Of a stretch of 64,000 bases of DNA, positions 27,901 to 40,100 are shown piece by piece. The stretch comes from Vitellaria paradoxa. Its lineage: Eukaryota > Streptophyta > Magnoliopsida > Ericales > Sapotaceae. Where the stretch lies: contig CM034236.1 in assembly GCA_019916065.1 (NCBI GenBank), positions 13,221,167-13,285,166 of the forward strand, given 5' to 3'. A program made the translations under genes and the position numbers. The notes beneath the pieces were generated by a model. That model did not search any database and had not been told where the DNA came from. It was given only the letters and a program-made list of their open reading frames with translations. Position 1 is the stretch's first letter, and each line of letters opens with the position of its first letter.

Positions 27901-29075
27901 TTTGAATCCGTCCAAACGAAAATTCAATCCGTCGAAACGAGAATCTTACTATTCATCTTTAAAAAACGTCGTTTGAAATGTGTGCACTAAACATACAAAA
28001 TTTCTCAAACTATATTTTATCTCACTTTTTATCACTCCAAACACACCATAAATTCCTCTTATAGTCGTCGGATCTTTTCAACTGTATTCAGTCTTTTGAT
28101 CTGATCTCTCAATGTGGAATAAACGACCAAGATGAAGTTTCACCTTTTTATTCACAGTGTATATACCTTACCACACTCAAAACTATATTTGAAAATAAAA
28201 TAGAGTTCAACCAAAATATAATTTTTTCAAAGTAAGGAACGTGAAGGAGAGATATGTAACTATTAAATAAAGAAATCTTACTTACTTATTAATTAATAGG
28301 ATGTTTGGAGTAATAAAAAGTGATAAAATTTGATACAAGTTGTGCATTTATAATTCGTACAGTAAGATACAAAGTGAATAATTTTTAAAAATTTTTAATA
28401 TTTTTTAGTGAATTTTAAAATTTGAAATATAAAGTAACCATTGGTTGGGTTAACCCGTCATGGTGCCCCATATTCGAGTCCACGACCTGGTCCAATTCCT
28501 ACACCACTCATTAGTACAGAAGGAAAAAATTACACTATGTATTATTTGACAAGAAAAAAGGTTTTTCCTTTTCATACGTACGTGCACTTTAGCACACGTG
28601 CCATTTGATTCATGAGCTTTAAACTTTAATTATTAAAAATTATTTCAGATAAATATCACGAAGAGCGAGTTTGATTTGCTAAAAATTATTAAAAAATTTT
28701 AAAAATTTCTAAAAATTTTTTAAAATTATTCACTTTTTATTTTACAACGTAAATTACGAACTTACAAATTATCTTATTTTATCTCACTTTTTGTCACTCT
28801 AAATAGATATATAATATTAGATATATAATATTAGATTTGTATATTTATATGATTTGGTGAAAAAAGAGAGAGAGATGTTAGTCACGTGCACTTTCATGGG
28901 AGAAAGTAACGAAAATGCCATTTTACATATACTCGTAGATTAAACAACACATTATATTCCCGGATTCAAGTGCCCGGGAAAACCAGTCCCCATGGCCTTT
29001 AAGGTTTTATTATATTATTATTATTATTATTACTATTCTTAGTTGGTTTTTGTTCTTTTCCGTACAGTACTAAGT
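24930..29075. other. AT-rich intergenic region with MITE-like blocks, no gene seen
   Basis: Contains members of the TTTGGAGT(A/G)A-AAAAGTGAGATAA family at about 28303-28440 (plus) and 28675-28805 (minus). A possible larger TIR element lies at about 27565-28045. A segment rich in TGCCCACCC motifs is at about 26380-26720. No coding sequence or RNA gene was supported. The region is downstream of the 11S globulin gene. Confidence 0.45.
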
Positions 29076-31471
29076 CTATGAGGAACTCGAGCCCGGACTA
29101 AACACAGTCAATTCTTGTCGGTTGTACTTCAAGGTCCTAGCTTCTTCCCTGGAAATCTCGTACGAGCTCATCAGAACCTCCACCGGCATGCTCCTGAGCG
29201 CCGAGGTTCTCCCGGCTATCGGCGTTATCATCGCGTTTCCGTTCGTCTTGAACGCAATCCAGTCCAGCCCTTCCTGGTTCGCCTTCATCATCAACGCGAA
29301 GTTCTGCGGAACGACCACGAGTTGGCCTTGGCCAACCTGCCCGTCGAACGCGCATTGTCCGGCGTTTCCGACGACCTGGAGCCGCCCACTTCCTCTGGTG
29401 AAGTAGATTATGCTGTGGGCGTCGATGTTCCATTGTGGTGCCAATATTGCATTCTAGACATACAGATGTTTCAAAGTTTAGTTTATTATTATTTTTTTCG
29501 TTTAACCGATGATGGATCATGTAGCCCCGTTTGAAAGTCAAAAAAATTTTTTAAATTTTTGATAATTTTTTTGTTAGTAAAGTTCAATATGTGATTTTTT
29601 TTTTGTTTGGTAAAATAAATAGAATTTTTTAGTAACTTTGGCAACTAGTAAAACAAATAGATACTTTTAGTTATTTTTGACAACTTTTAAATATTTGACA
29701 AAAATTTTGATAACTTATTAAAATGAAATTACTATTATACCCTCCGATAACTCAATAAAAATGGTGATTTAACAACTTGACAACTCAGTAAAATTGATAA
29801 CTTTTGGTGTTTTACCAAAAATTTTAGAGACTAAAGTGTAAAAGATCAACGATCTCGATTTCTTTCAAATAATTTAATAGTCATGATTTAACTTGATTTT
29901 CTCAAAATAATTTAATAGTTCAAATGAGTTATTAGTCTTGATCTCCAAATAGTTTAATGACCCAAATCAAAACCATTTATTTTATACACTTCAACCCCAA
30001 AAATGCTTTAGTGCACTTTTGCCCCCAGCAACTCTTTTACCAAAGACGTAAAATGCTAATTTTTAGTTTTTTATTTTTATTTTTACACTTTTTTGCTCCT
30101 CCAAATGATTTTATGTAAAAAAATTCTAATAAAATAAAAAAATTTCTAATAATTTCTATAGTACTACTTGTTTTTTTTTCTTTCTCACCTTGTAGAGGAC
30201 CCCTCTCTCGGCGCTGAGTTGAATCTGGTTAAGGATAGGGAGGTCATTTCCATTAAGGGTGCTGATGCGGCCGCCGCGTGGATTGTACACGTCCGCACGA
30301 GACGGGCTGCCTATGTTCTCACTGAGACTCATCGTGCACATGGTTTCCTCTAATCCATTCATATTCATCCCTTGTCCTCTTCGCCGTTCTTCCTCTTGAT
30401 AACTTGGGATTATCAAATGAAGATCTCTCTCAACGCGGACAATGTTGCCTCTGTTGTCGTCCCGGGATTGAAGGTTCCTCGCGGTCTCAAGATCAACGTT
30501 GAAGGCCTCGGCCAGCATTTGCTCGTCGAATCCATTTAAGATGTTGCCGGCATTCTGCTGCTGGCCGTACTTTGGTTCTCGGCCTGCTTGTCCCTCGTGC
30601 TCTTGCTGGCGGCTGCCTTGTCCTGATCCTGCCCGTTGTGGGTTTCCAGCCAAGAAGAATCTCTGATAACAAAATGGGTGTTTTGGTATAATAAGAGTTG
30701 GTATAAATTTGAAAAAATTGTACGTAGTTTCTTAGTTTGCACAATAAATAAAAAATTTAAATTTTATGAAATTTTGTAAAATTTTGTGAAACGTTAAATG
30801 AGTCCAACATAACATTAGTTACATGAACAGACTTAAGATTTAAAATTTATTTAAACTAAATAAAGAGTTTAAAATAAAATAAGTTAAGTTATAAGAATTT
30901 AGACTTAACAAAGAGTTTAAATGATAAAGGAAGGATGGACTTAATTACAAAAAAAATTAGGATAAATTAAATTTAAAAAAATTATAAAAAATATTTTTTG
31001 AGCTAAATTTTTTTTTAACCAGACTACCTGAGCTACAAGATAGAACAGCCTAAATGTGCGCCTGCCTTGATTGGTCATGATTTGCTCAATTTCTCATATT
31101 GAGCTTGGAAAAAAAATTAACTTTTTTATATTTGAGAAGGAAAAGAGTTTAATTTTTTAATAATTAACTTTTTAACTCTTTATTAATTTGATATTTTTGT
31201 TAGTAGTTAACTTTTTAACTTTTTATTAATTTAACATTTTTATCCTTTAATATTTTAAATTTTATTTAAAATATAAGAAGATAAATTTAATCATTTAAAA
31301 AAAAAAACTAAAAGGATAGAAGGTGCTATATATCTTATTTTCTCAAATGCAATCTCAAATTTATATCTAATTATGTATTAGTAATAGATGTAGACAGACA
31401 GACACACACACACACACTCAAATGCAATCTCAAATTTATATCTAATTATGTATTAGTAATAGATGTAGACA

Positions 31472-31508
<37 letters not shown>

Positions 31509-33256
31509 ACAGACAGACACACACACACACAGCATTACACTTAATTTCCCAATGAAAAGCAAGGAGAATTTACGTACCCTATAGTCGAGGTCAAGCTGAT
31601 TGGCGTCGTTGCCAACATCGATGAGGGAAACACAAACAAGGGGTTCTGGTCCATTGTTGTAAGCCCAGTGAGCAACCCCAGCAGGGAGGGCAACGACGTC
31701 ACCATCTTTAATCTCTCGGACAATCTGGTGCCTGTCTCTGGTGTCCCTTTCCCCTTCCTGTTCACCGGCGTACTGCCCTGAAGATTCTTCATATGTCTCG
31801 GGGCAACCCGGAATCACTGTCCCTTGAATTCCCGTGCCTACACTAATATTAATTGATCAGTGATGAATTATATATCGCACATAGAGCTTAAACGAGTAAT
31901 TATATAATTAACTCAATAAAATGGAAACTATTTAGTACGAGCATAACTTACCACGTCATCTGTTTATGCGAAGTACAACTCCTAATAATACTATAGGCTC
32001 TATTTGGAACGCTGGAAGATGGTGAAAATTATTAAAAAATATTAAAAATTTTAAAAAATATTTATTTTTTATTTCAAATTACGAACATATAATTTTTATT
32101 AAATTTTATAAATTTCACCAAAAATCTCCTATGCCAATTTGACTAAAAAGATTCATACTTTATTTGTGAAACGCCATCAAGTAATTTTATTTATTTAACT
32201 TTCGAAGGATTTTTTAAGTTTAAATACCAATAAATTTATTAAACGTGTTCATAATTAACACAACATGTTTTGGGAATCGCTTTCTGTGTAAACTGTGACA
32301 GGTCCATTAACTATTAAGAGGGTGTTTAGTTTGTTAAAAAAATAAAAAGTAAAGAATTGGTATAGGAGTGACATTTAACAAAATTTGATCAGAGAAAATT
32401 AAAAAAAAAAGAATTAGTAAGAATTTTTTTTATTTATTTATTTTGGGTAAACCAAAGTAATCATATAAGAAAGAGCTGATAAATAGCTCAATGGTAAGAA
32501 CTCTCCATTTAGATGATTAATTCAACTCACACCTCTTTTTCAAAATTGACATTACCCTGCTGTCAAAAAAAAAAACTATTTATTGAAAATTAAGTATCAA
32601 AATAATACGGTAGTAACCTAATCAAGTTTTTCATTATTTAAATGCTATTATCTCATCATTTTAGTGCAAAAATTATGTCAAGCAAAATTGGCGGCATATC
32701 ATTATCATTTAAAGAGCTGTGTCAAGAACAGCCGTGACTGTAAGATTGTGATCATTCATCGCAGTTGACTACCATGAGACTCACAAAAAATGAAGGATCA
32801 CGATCGTACAATCACTCAAGCCGCCGTGCTTAGACTTTTCCCATTTCAGAAAGAGAAAGAGAAAAAAAAAAAAAAAAAAATCAAGAACCACTAGCCTTGG
32901 ACGACAAAGTAGATCTGGGGGGAACTTGTGTAGGAAGGCAAGAGAAGGCCTTTAGGTTGAATAACATGTCGAACGGCGGCCACCCCGGCGCACTGGAACT
33001 CGTCCTCGCTCTGGTCCCAGAGCTCGGCTGTTCCAGCCTCGTAGTCGTACCGGTAGTTGGGTTCCTGGGCGCTGAGCCTCCGGATGTTGCATTCGGTCTT
33101 GGATCGGAGCCGGTGCTGGTTGAATCCTTGCATGGACTGCCACGTCATTTGTTGCTGCTCCAGCAGCTGCTGCTGGTACTGATCTAGAAAAGCAAAACAG
33201 CCATGGAAGAGAACCAGAAAGGTAAGGCCAAGAGAGAGCAGAGAAGGGTTACCCAT
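29076..33256 (-). CDS. 11S globulin (legumin-type) seed storage protein, complete, four exons
   Basis: Major seed reserve protein, made on the ER as a preproprotein, cleaved in the storage vacuole and assembled as a hexamer (family knowledge). Minus-strand exons are 33256-32896, 31837-31578, 30662-30189 and 29453-29076, giving 490 aa in the classic four-exon layout. Residues 1-22 form a signal peptide (…LVLFHGCFA). Two cupin domains follow. C56 and C89 fit the intra-chain disulfide; C132 (GCPETYEE) and C316 (NGLEETMC) fit the inter-chain one. The vacuolar cleavage site is N309|G310 in NGLEET. A hydrophilic Q/E/G-rich loop precedes it. Intron 1 starts with GC (CCAAG|GCTAGT); the only nearby GT would create a stop, so a GC-AG intron is inferred. 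Introns 2 and 3 are GT-AG. Intron 2 holds a duplicated (AC)n tract. Confidence 0.95.
31345..31530. repeat. Duplicated 72-bp segment with (AC)n microsatellite in globulin intron 2
   Basis: The string CTCAAATGCAATCTCAAATT through GATGTAGACAGAC occurs at about 31346 and again at about 31418. Each copy is followed by an AC/AGAC run, the second much longer. Tandem duplication anchored in a microsatellite is the simplest reading. Confidence 0.85.
32471..32577 (+). mobile_element. Possible tRNA-derived SINE in globulin intron 1
   Basis: Box A TAGCTCAATGG (32484-32494) and a box B-like ATTCAACTC (32520-32528, first base off consensus). A GTC-rich 3' part ends in A11 (about 32565-32575). No convincing target-site duplication was found, so confidence is moderate. 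It is antisense to the host gene. Confidence 0.5.
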
Positions 33257-33346
33257 ATTGGAAACTGATCTCAATGAGGGGGGAGATAGAGAGAGAGGGG
33301 GGGGTTTCTTCTTTGATGTGAAGTGGCGAGTGGAGAGAAAAATGGG

Positions 33347-33353
33347 ATTTATA
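33347..33353 (-). promoter_or_regulatory. TATA box of the 11S globulin gene
   Basis: CCCTATAAATCCC on the minus strand, 91 bp upstream of the start codon. This is the usual position and form for legumin genes. Confidence 0.75.
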
Positions 33354-33378
33354 GGGGGAGAGGGGAGGGCTGGGATTT

Positions 33379-33386
33379 GACACGTA
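33379..33386 (-). promoter_or_regulatory. ABRE-like ACGT element
   Basis: TACGTGTC on the minus strand, about 26 bp upstream of the TATA box. ACGTGTC matches abscisic-acid response elements common in seed-gene promoters. Function is inferred. Confidence 0.55.
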
Positions 33387-33471
33387 ATGGAGAGAGTTGG
33401 TGACTCATTTGTTTTTTTCATTTCATCAACTTTCTTTCTTTATTTATTTTGTTTTTTGTGATCCGTGTTTG

Positions 33472-33565
33472 CGTGTGTTTGTGGGGTTGTTTGGCCACCA
33501 ATCAAATATCAAAATTTACGTGTGTTTGTGGGGTTGTTTGGCCACCAATCAAATACCAAAACTTA
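33472..33565. repeat. 47-bp tandem duplication with two CCAAT motifs in the globulin promoter
   Basis: Two near-identical 47-bp units begin CGTGTGTTTGTGGGGTTG at 33472 and 33519. Each contains GGCCACCAATCAAATA, so a CCAAT core (plus strand) is present twice. They lie about 215-310 bp upstream of the start codon. Confidence 0.9.
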
Positions 33566-33696
33566 TTAAAAGTTATAAAAAATTTGTACTTTTTTCCAAT
33601 TAAATTTTACCACATTTCACTTTTATATCAAATCTTTATATTTTCTCTGTACTTTTTTATTAATTTTTTTTCAACCAAACAGCCCATGTGTCTTTG

Positions 33697-33704
33697 CATG
33701 CATG
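33697..33704. promoter_or_regulatory. RY element (CATGCATG)
   Basis: The palindrome CATGCATG lies about 440 bp upstream of the globulin start codon. RY motifs bind B3 factors of the ABI3/FUS3 type in seed promoters. The distance is longer than in the classic legumin box, so its use is uncertain. Confidence 0.5.
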
Positions 33705-33846
33705 AACGATGGTCCCAGTTTGGCTTACACATAAGGGAGTCAGTCAGGGCATGTGTCAATGGCCTGCTTAGAAATAATACAGACTTGGTTTGTTTGCATC
33801 TGCATGTTTTGTTACTTGTGAGGGTGGAGGTGGTGAGTTGTATAGC

Positions 33847-33874
33847 GTGCGGTGCGGTGCGGTGCGGTGCGGTG
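33847..33874. repeat. (GTGCG)n pentanucleotide repeat
   Basis: Five and a half GTGCG units in an otherwise AT-rich region upstream of the globulin gene. Confidence 0.9.
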
Positions 33875-36499
33875 AAGAGAAGGACACGGTCGTAATGGTT
33901 TGCTTTTTTTTTTTTTTTTTTTAGAATTTTTGCACAGAAGTATTTTTGTGCCAAAGTAATATGCCAGTAACATAGCTATTTATATATATATACATATATC
34001 TCCCCGTTTGGGGTACATTTTTTAACATATATAAAAAAATTTAAATTTGTTACTCATTATACAAATTATGAGACTGTAATTTTTACAAAGTTAAATAAAT
34101 TTAAATAAATTTAAACAACTCCAAACACCTCCATAATATAATATTGTTCTTGTATCTAAAGGTGTATACCTTAGTTGTTTTCTATTAGTTTTGTTTGAAG
34201 TACTAAAAAATCTCCAAAAATTTTTATTTTTAAAAATTTTTAAATTTTATTAATTTTCTCCTCACCCAAAATATCTAATTTTTTAAAATTTTTACTAAAA
34301 ATCTTTGTCTTTTATCAAAAATCTCAAACTTTTTTTTTTTTTTGGATAAATAAATCTCAAACCTTTAGTATGCCAAAATTTGATACTCTACACACCACCT
34401 ATATTTTTAGATGGGGAATGCTAAATTATAAGGGGGAAAACAATTAAAAATATCAATCAAAATTATGAGAGAAAATTTTATGCATTTATCGTCTTAAAAT
34501 ATTTAACTCAATAAAATACTGTTGTATGATAGTAATTGGCATTGTCACATTATTTGATTGGAACTTTAATAAAATATTATTTTTCTTTTTGAAAACTAAA
34601 CATTTAAGTAATGAACGGGACAATGTTATTTAAATAAGAATTGTGTGATGATGACACTTAATTACACAGTAAAAAATATTTTAGTGATTAATTTATATTT
34701 TAAAAGTGATAGGCCACAGATTTATCAATTTTTTTTTAATTAGCATTATCCCGAGACCTTGTTTACATCAAAGATTTTTCAAAGGAAAAGAAAGAAAAAT
34801 ATAATTTGGTTTGTGATAAAAAGTTGAGATTTTAAGTCATGGGATTTAGAAATTAAAAATAATTAATTTAGACAATTAGTTCATTGATTAATGTCTTTTA
34901 TTTTAGGTAAATTACGTCTATTTTCCCTCAACATTTAAATAATTATACTTACACTCGTAAACATTTGAAAATTTTATATTTTTTCTAAGTTTACCCCTCT
35001 TCTTTCACATTTTTATCAGTTTCTTCGTCTTTTTTTTTTTTTTTTTACAAAAATTTCAAAAAAAAAGTAAAAATAAAACAAATTTGAGAATTTTTGTAAT
35101 TTTTGTATGTTAGATAAGCGGAGATAAAATAGAAAAAAATACCTAAAATTTTGATTAACTCAATATTTTCTGTTAAATTTTAGTGATTAATTTAACGGAA
35201 AATTTAACGGAAGGGAGTTAACGTTAATAACATTTCAAGATAAGAGAGGTATGATTTTTAAATACTTAAAAGTATAAGTGTAATTACTCAAATATTAAGG
35301 AAATATAAGATTAATATATCCTTTATTTTATTATCTGTTTGAATTCATTCAAATAGAAACATATATTTAAAATTTTATATTTTTCTTACTCTTTTTCTTA
35401 TCCTTCTCCTTTTCTTTTTCTTACGTAAATTTTCATTCCAAACTCACCCTAACAAAAATTTGTCAGGAATTTGAGAGGGTAAAATAGGGAGGAACCTAAG
35501 AAGATAATACATACTAGATAAGGCAGTAATTGTTTGTGTTATACAAACGTAACATTAATGCGTAAAAAAATTAACTACTTTACTTCTTTTCACAATAGTT
35601 AGATGTATGCTAATATGAGATATTACTTTCATTATATATTAATCATTTTAATATTAATAATTTTTTTTTAAATATTATATATTTGTGTGTATAGGTGGTT
35701 TGATTTGTCCAATTACCATTAAAACTATTAGACGCGAGTGTATACGCAATGCGTGAGAAAATTTTTTTCTAACATTTTGACAGATATATATACTTTGATA
35801 GATATATATATAATGATAATTATTAAATAAAAAGTATAACTTAATTTCTTTTTAAATTTGAACATCGTAACTGATTTTTTAATTTGAAAAAAAAATTTAG
35901 ATTGGAAAAGATTGTAAAATAACTTTTGTATCCTTAAATTTTAAAATTAACAAATGTATATATATTTAGTTTTAAGAATATTTTTATCAATTTAGAGAAT
36001 AAGAATTTTATCAAAATTATCACTTCATAAAAATAAGAATTTTACAAAATCTTGATGCCCGTTCTGTAATAGTATAGATAAGAAAATGTGGTTAATCGAG
36101 AAAAATCAAATTAATGTAGTCGGGGTGGAAGGCTCCGACATTATCATGGGCTGTAAGTTTGTAGTCTTCTAACCCTGAGGGCCCAAAATTAATGGCAGGT
36201 TGTCCAAATTGTGCATTGGCTGGGCTGGGCCGGGCCATGGGCCAAGCCCCATGTTGGTCTAACCCAAAAAAGTCTCCTTTCATATCATATTATATATATA
36301 TATGAAAAAGAGTTTAGTAATGCCGCTGCACTACACAACTTGTATTACGGTTACGACACATGACACTTACGCTACGTAGAGCCTAATTAACACATAATTA
36401 TAGCTATCTTAATTATCTTAAAAAAATCAGTATTTTGCATAACTACTTATTCACAATTTTTAATTTTATTCAAACTAGAATGTTCAATGATATCACTTA

Positions 36500-37080
36500 A
36501 TATTTTTAATTAATCTACACTTCTATTTATTATATAACTTCTTGTTTTTTTATTTTTATTTTTATTTAAAATACATTTTTATTTTTTATTTTTATATTTT
36601 AATAAATTATTATTTAAAACATAATAAATATTATTGTTGTTATTAAAAAATAATGAAAAAATATTTACTTAATTTGTTAAATAAAAGTTTTAATAATAAA
36701 CATTATTATTATTATTAAACAAAATAATACAAAAAAATAATTAGCCTATTAAATAAAGAATTTTGATTTATTAACATGATTTATAATTATCTTAATTTAT
36801 AATTATATAATCTAAAAGAAATTAGTATTGTATATAATTACCATTTATTTACAATATTTTTAAACTAGAATGTTCATGGATATTATTTGATATTTTTATT
36901 CAATCTAGATTTCTATCTATCATATAATTTCTTATTTTTATTTTTTATATTTTAATAATTTTTTATTTAAGACATACTAATTATTGCTAAATAAAATAGG
37001 ATTTTAATCTACACTTCTATATATCATATAACTTCTTATTTTTTATCTTTTTCTATATTTTAATAAATTTTATTTAAAAC

Positions 37081-37095
<15 letters not shown>
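36500..37095. repeat. Three diverged direct repeats in AT-rich DNA
   Basis: Units near 36515, 36898 and 37003 share AATCTACACTTCTAT-TATCATATAACTTCTTATTTTT, followed by TATTTTAATAAATTTTATTTAAAACATAATAA. Spacing is unequal (about 385 and 105 bp), suggesting deletion in the last unit. Confidence 0.65.

Positions 37096-37146
<51 letters not shown>
37081..37146. repeat. (ATA)n-(TTA)n palindromic microsatellite
   Basis: An ATA run (37081-37118) passes directly into a TTA run (to 37146), so the two halves are complementary and can form a long hairpin or cruciform. Confidence 0.95.
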
Positions 37147-37148
<2 letters not shown>

Positions 37149-40100
37149 ACAACAAAATAATACAAAAAATAATTAATCTATTAAATAAAGATTTTAATTT
37201 ATTAACAAATAAGATGTCCTTTATTATTTATTATTAGACAATAAATGATATATCTTAAATCAAATTATAAATTATTTATTAAAATTATATATATTATAAT
37301 ATTATTTATTAAAAAATATCAAACAATATTAAAAATTAAAAAATAAAATTGGCAATGGATGATGTAGACAAGAGATGTGACTATTTGAAATGATTTTGTT
37401 TACTGCGTATATTACTTTTTTCGATTTAAAAATGCAGAACTTAAAATAATAAAAAATGTTCATTAAATTATGAGATACAACAAATAATAAAATAATTGCA
37501 AATAGAATTTAAAAGAGATGAAAATACATAAAAAAAATTAACAAATATTGAGTCTAAAACTATAAATAGAATTTAAAATAAACAAAATACATAAAAATTT
37601 TATCTGAAATAACTATATACTATCAAATGTTTGATATTTATTGAATTAGGTAATTTGATATTTATTAGATTAGGTAATATATTATTATCTAAAATAGAAT
37701 ACAAATTCATATGAAATTCTAATATACATAGCAAGTTAAAAAAAAAGATATAAAATAATTCTCACACTTAGAAAAATTTGTTAGAATTTTATTGCGATGA
37801 CTTTTACTTATTATTAATATGGTTAGGAATGATTATTTGTTAGTTTCTTTTGGGTTATTAAGAATGATGATGGGTTTACTATATTTATTTTTATTAGATG
37901 ATATTCTTTTTTATTGAAATTAATTTTTTATTTATGTATTTTTTGTTTACGTATTTATTTTTGACTTAGTTGTTAATTGATACATTAAAATATATAAGAT
38001 TAAGCTTTTTTATTATATCTTTCAACGTGATTATTATAATATATAAGATTTAAGTTTTTAAAATTCTATTCTATATTTTAGTGTGATTGTCAACAGTACT
38101 TTGTAAATTTTATTATAATTTTCTTTATTAATAAAAATTTAATTTCTTTGTGTATTAAAAAAAAGCCTACTTTTTGCTTTTTTTTTTTGTCAATTTGTAA
38201 TTCAAAAATATAAGGTATGAATTTTTAAATTTTTTTGTTATTTTTATTGTGGTCGTAGGCATAATTTTTTAGAGTTTATTATTGTAAAAATTAAAAATTT
38301 TGTGTATTAAATTTCAACAAAAATTTCTTTTTATGGTTATTTTTTAATTTATTTGGTATTCTCTTCAGATTTATGACTATATTTATTTTTATTAGACAAT
38401 ATTCTTTACATTAAAATTATTTTCTGGTTATGTATTTTTTTACTTATTTTCTAATCCATCCATTAAAATATATGAGATCTAATTATTATAGATTTTATTT
38501 TATTTTTTAATATATTTGTTAATTAAATTTATAGTATATTTTTATTATTAGTAAAATTTTAAATTTTTGACTTATTTTTCAATTTATTCAATCAAATATA
38601 AAAATTAAGATTTTTAAAATTTGTTCTATTTTTATTTAATGTGATTTTTAATGTTACTTTTTAGATTTTGCTAAATTTTTCATTGTTTTTAAAATTTTTA
38701 TTTTTTTAGTAAATATGGAAATTTTATTTAAATTTTATCTTAATTTATAATTATCTAATAGAATTCTATTAATTAGGGAGCATATTTAATCTATTTTTAT
38801 TTAACAAAAGCATAAATATTTCATGTAAATTAAAATTTTATCTATTTCAAATTTTTATGCTTACCCCTTTCATTATTTATATTGATTATTATGTTAATTT
38901 TTTAATTATTATGTCAACATTAAATATTATAATTAAATTAAAATAAAAATAAATACTAAGTGATAACTTTATGGTCTTATTAAAAATATAGTTTCACTAA
39001 ATATAATTTTATGAATTTATTTTAAATTTTAGTTATATATTTTAGATAGCTAAAACGCATTATTTTAAAATATATTTTGTTAAATGTAATTTTATAAATT
39101 TAAAAATATAAATTTATATTCATAATTTTATTACATAAATATATATTCTTAAACCATATCTATTTAAATCTATTATAATTTTTTATTTGATTTATCATCT
39201 ATTCTAAATTATAATTTATCATAATATTTATTGTAATATAAACATAATTTTATCAAAGAAAATAAAAGATAAATTATTATTTGATAGCATACACTTTTGG
39301 AGTTATAAATAGTTTTATGATTCTGATATTTTTTATTTTAATAATAATTAAATTACTATATTATATAAATTTAAAATTATAGCTCAATTTAAATATTATC
39401 AACTTATCTCATTCTACTTTGATAATTGAGGTCAAATAAGATTAAACTTAATAAATTTTATTAATAAAAAGGAAAATAAAAATAATATAATAAATTAATT
39501 TTTAATTTTTATTGTTTTACATATCTAATTTAACATAATATTTTAATCTATTCTTATTCTGAATGAGTATAATTAAATGATAATAATAATTTATTTATCA
39601 TGCGATATTTTAATTAGTAAAAATAAATTAATTATATATATATAATTTATTAATAAATTAAATATTTATTTAGCAGTTTAATTAGTTTTTGCATAAATAA
39701 TAAAAATATTTTTCTTGTGTAATTATTAATATAAAGTTTAATAAAAAATTAAAATAAATATATAATATGATAAATCTATACATCACACAGGTTTTAATCA
39801 CTAGCGTTTCCATATTTTCCTACCTTTAGTTTATGTAATTATAGTATCAATTATGTGAATATCAATTCATAGGAATCTTTTAGACATTGAAAAGTGTGCG
39901 CGCATTTCGCTATTTGAGATTGAAATGGAAGCTATTTTAGTATTTTTTTCCTTAATTTAAAATAATTTTATTTTGAAATTTTATTTATCCCAATTCTTAA
40001 AATTTATTACTAGGTGATTGACTTTTTGCCCCCCTCCCAAACAAAAAAAAAAAAAAAAATGAGTGTCCATTTGCCATGAATGCTAAAATACCACTTTTGT

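Noticed and set aside
28440..28510. tRNA-like segment (minus strand GGACTCGAATATGGGG)
   Set aside because: Box B departs from consensus, no A-tail and no target duplication; too weak to call a SINE.
29115..29541. Overlapping frames on both strands in globulin exon 4
   Set aside because: GC-rich coding DNA opens alternative frames; the legumin frame alone matches the family and joins exon 3.
36092..36283. 63-codon frame in a GC-rich island
   Set aside because: No domain, no homologue recognised; the GGGCCGGGCC palindrome drives the composition.
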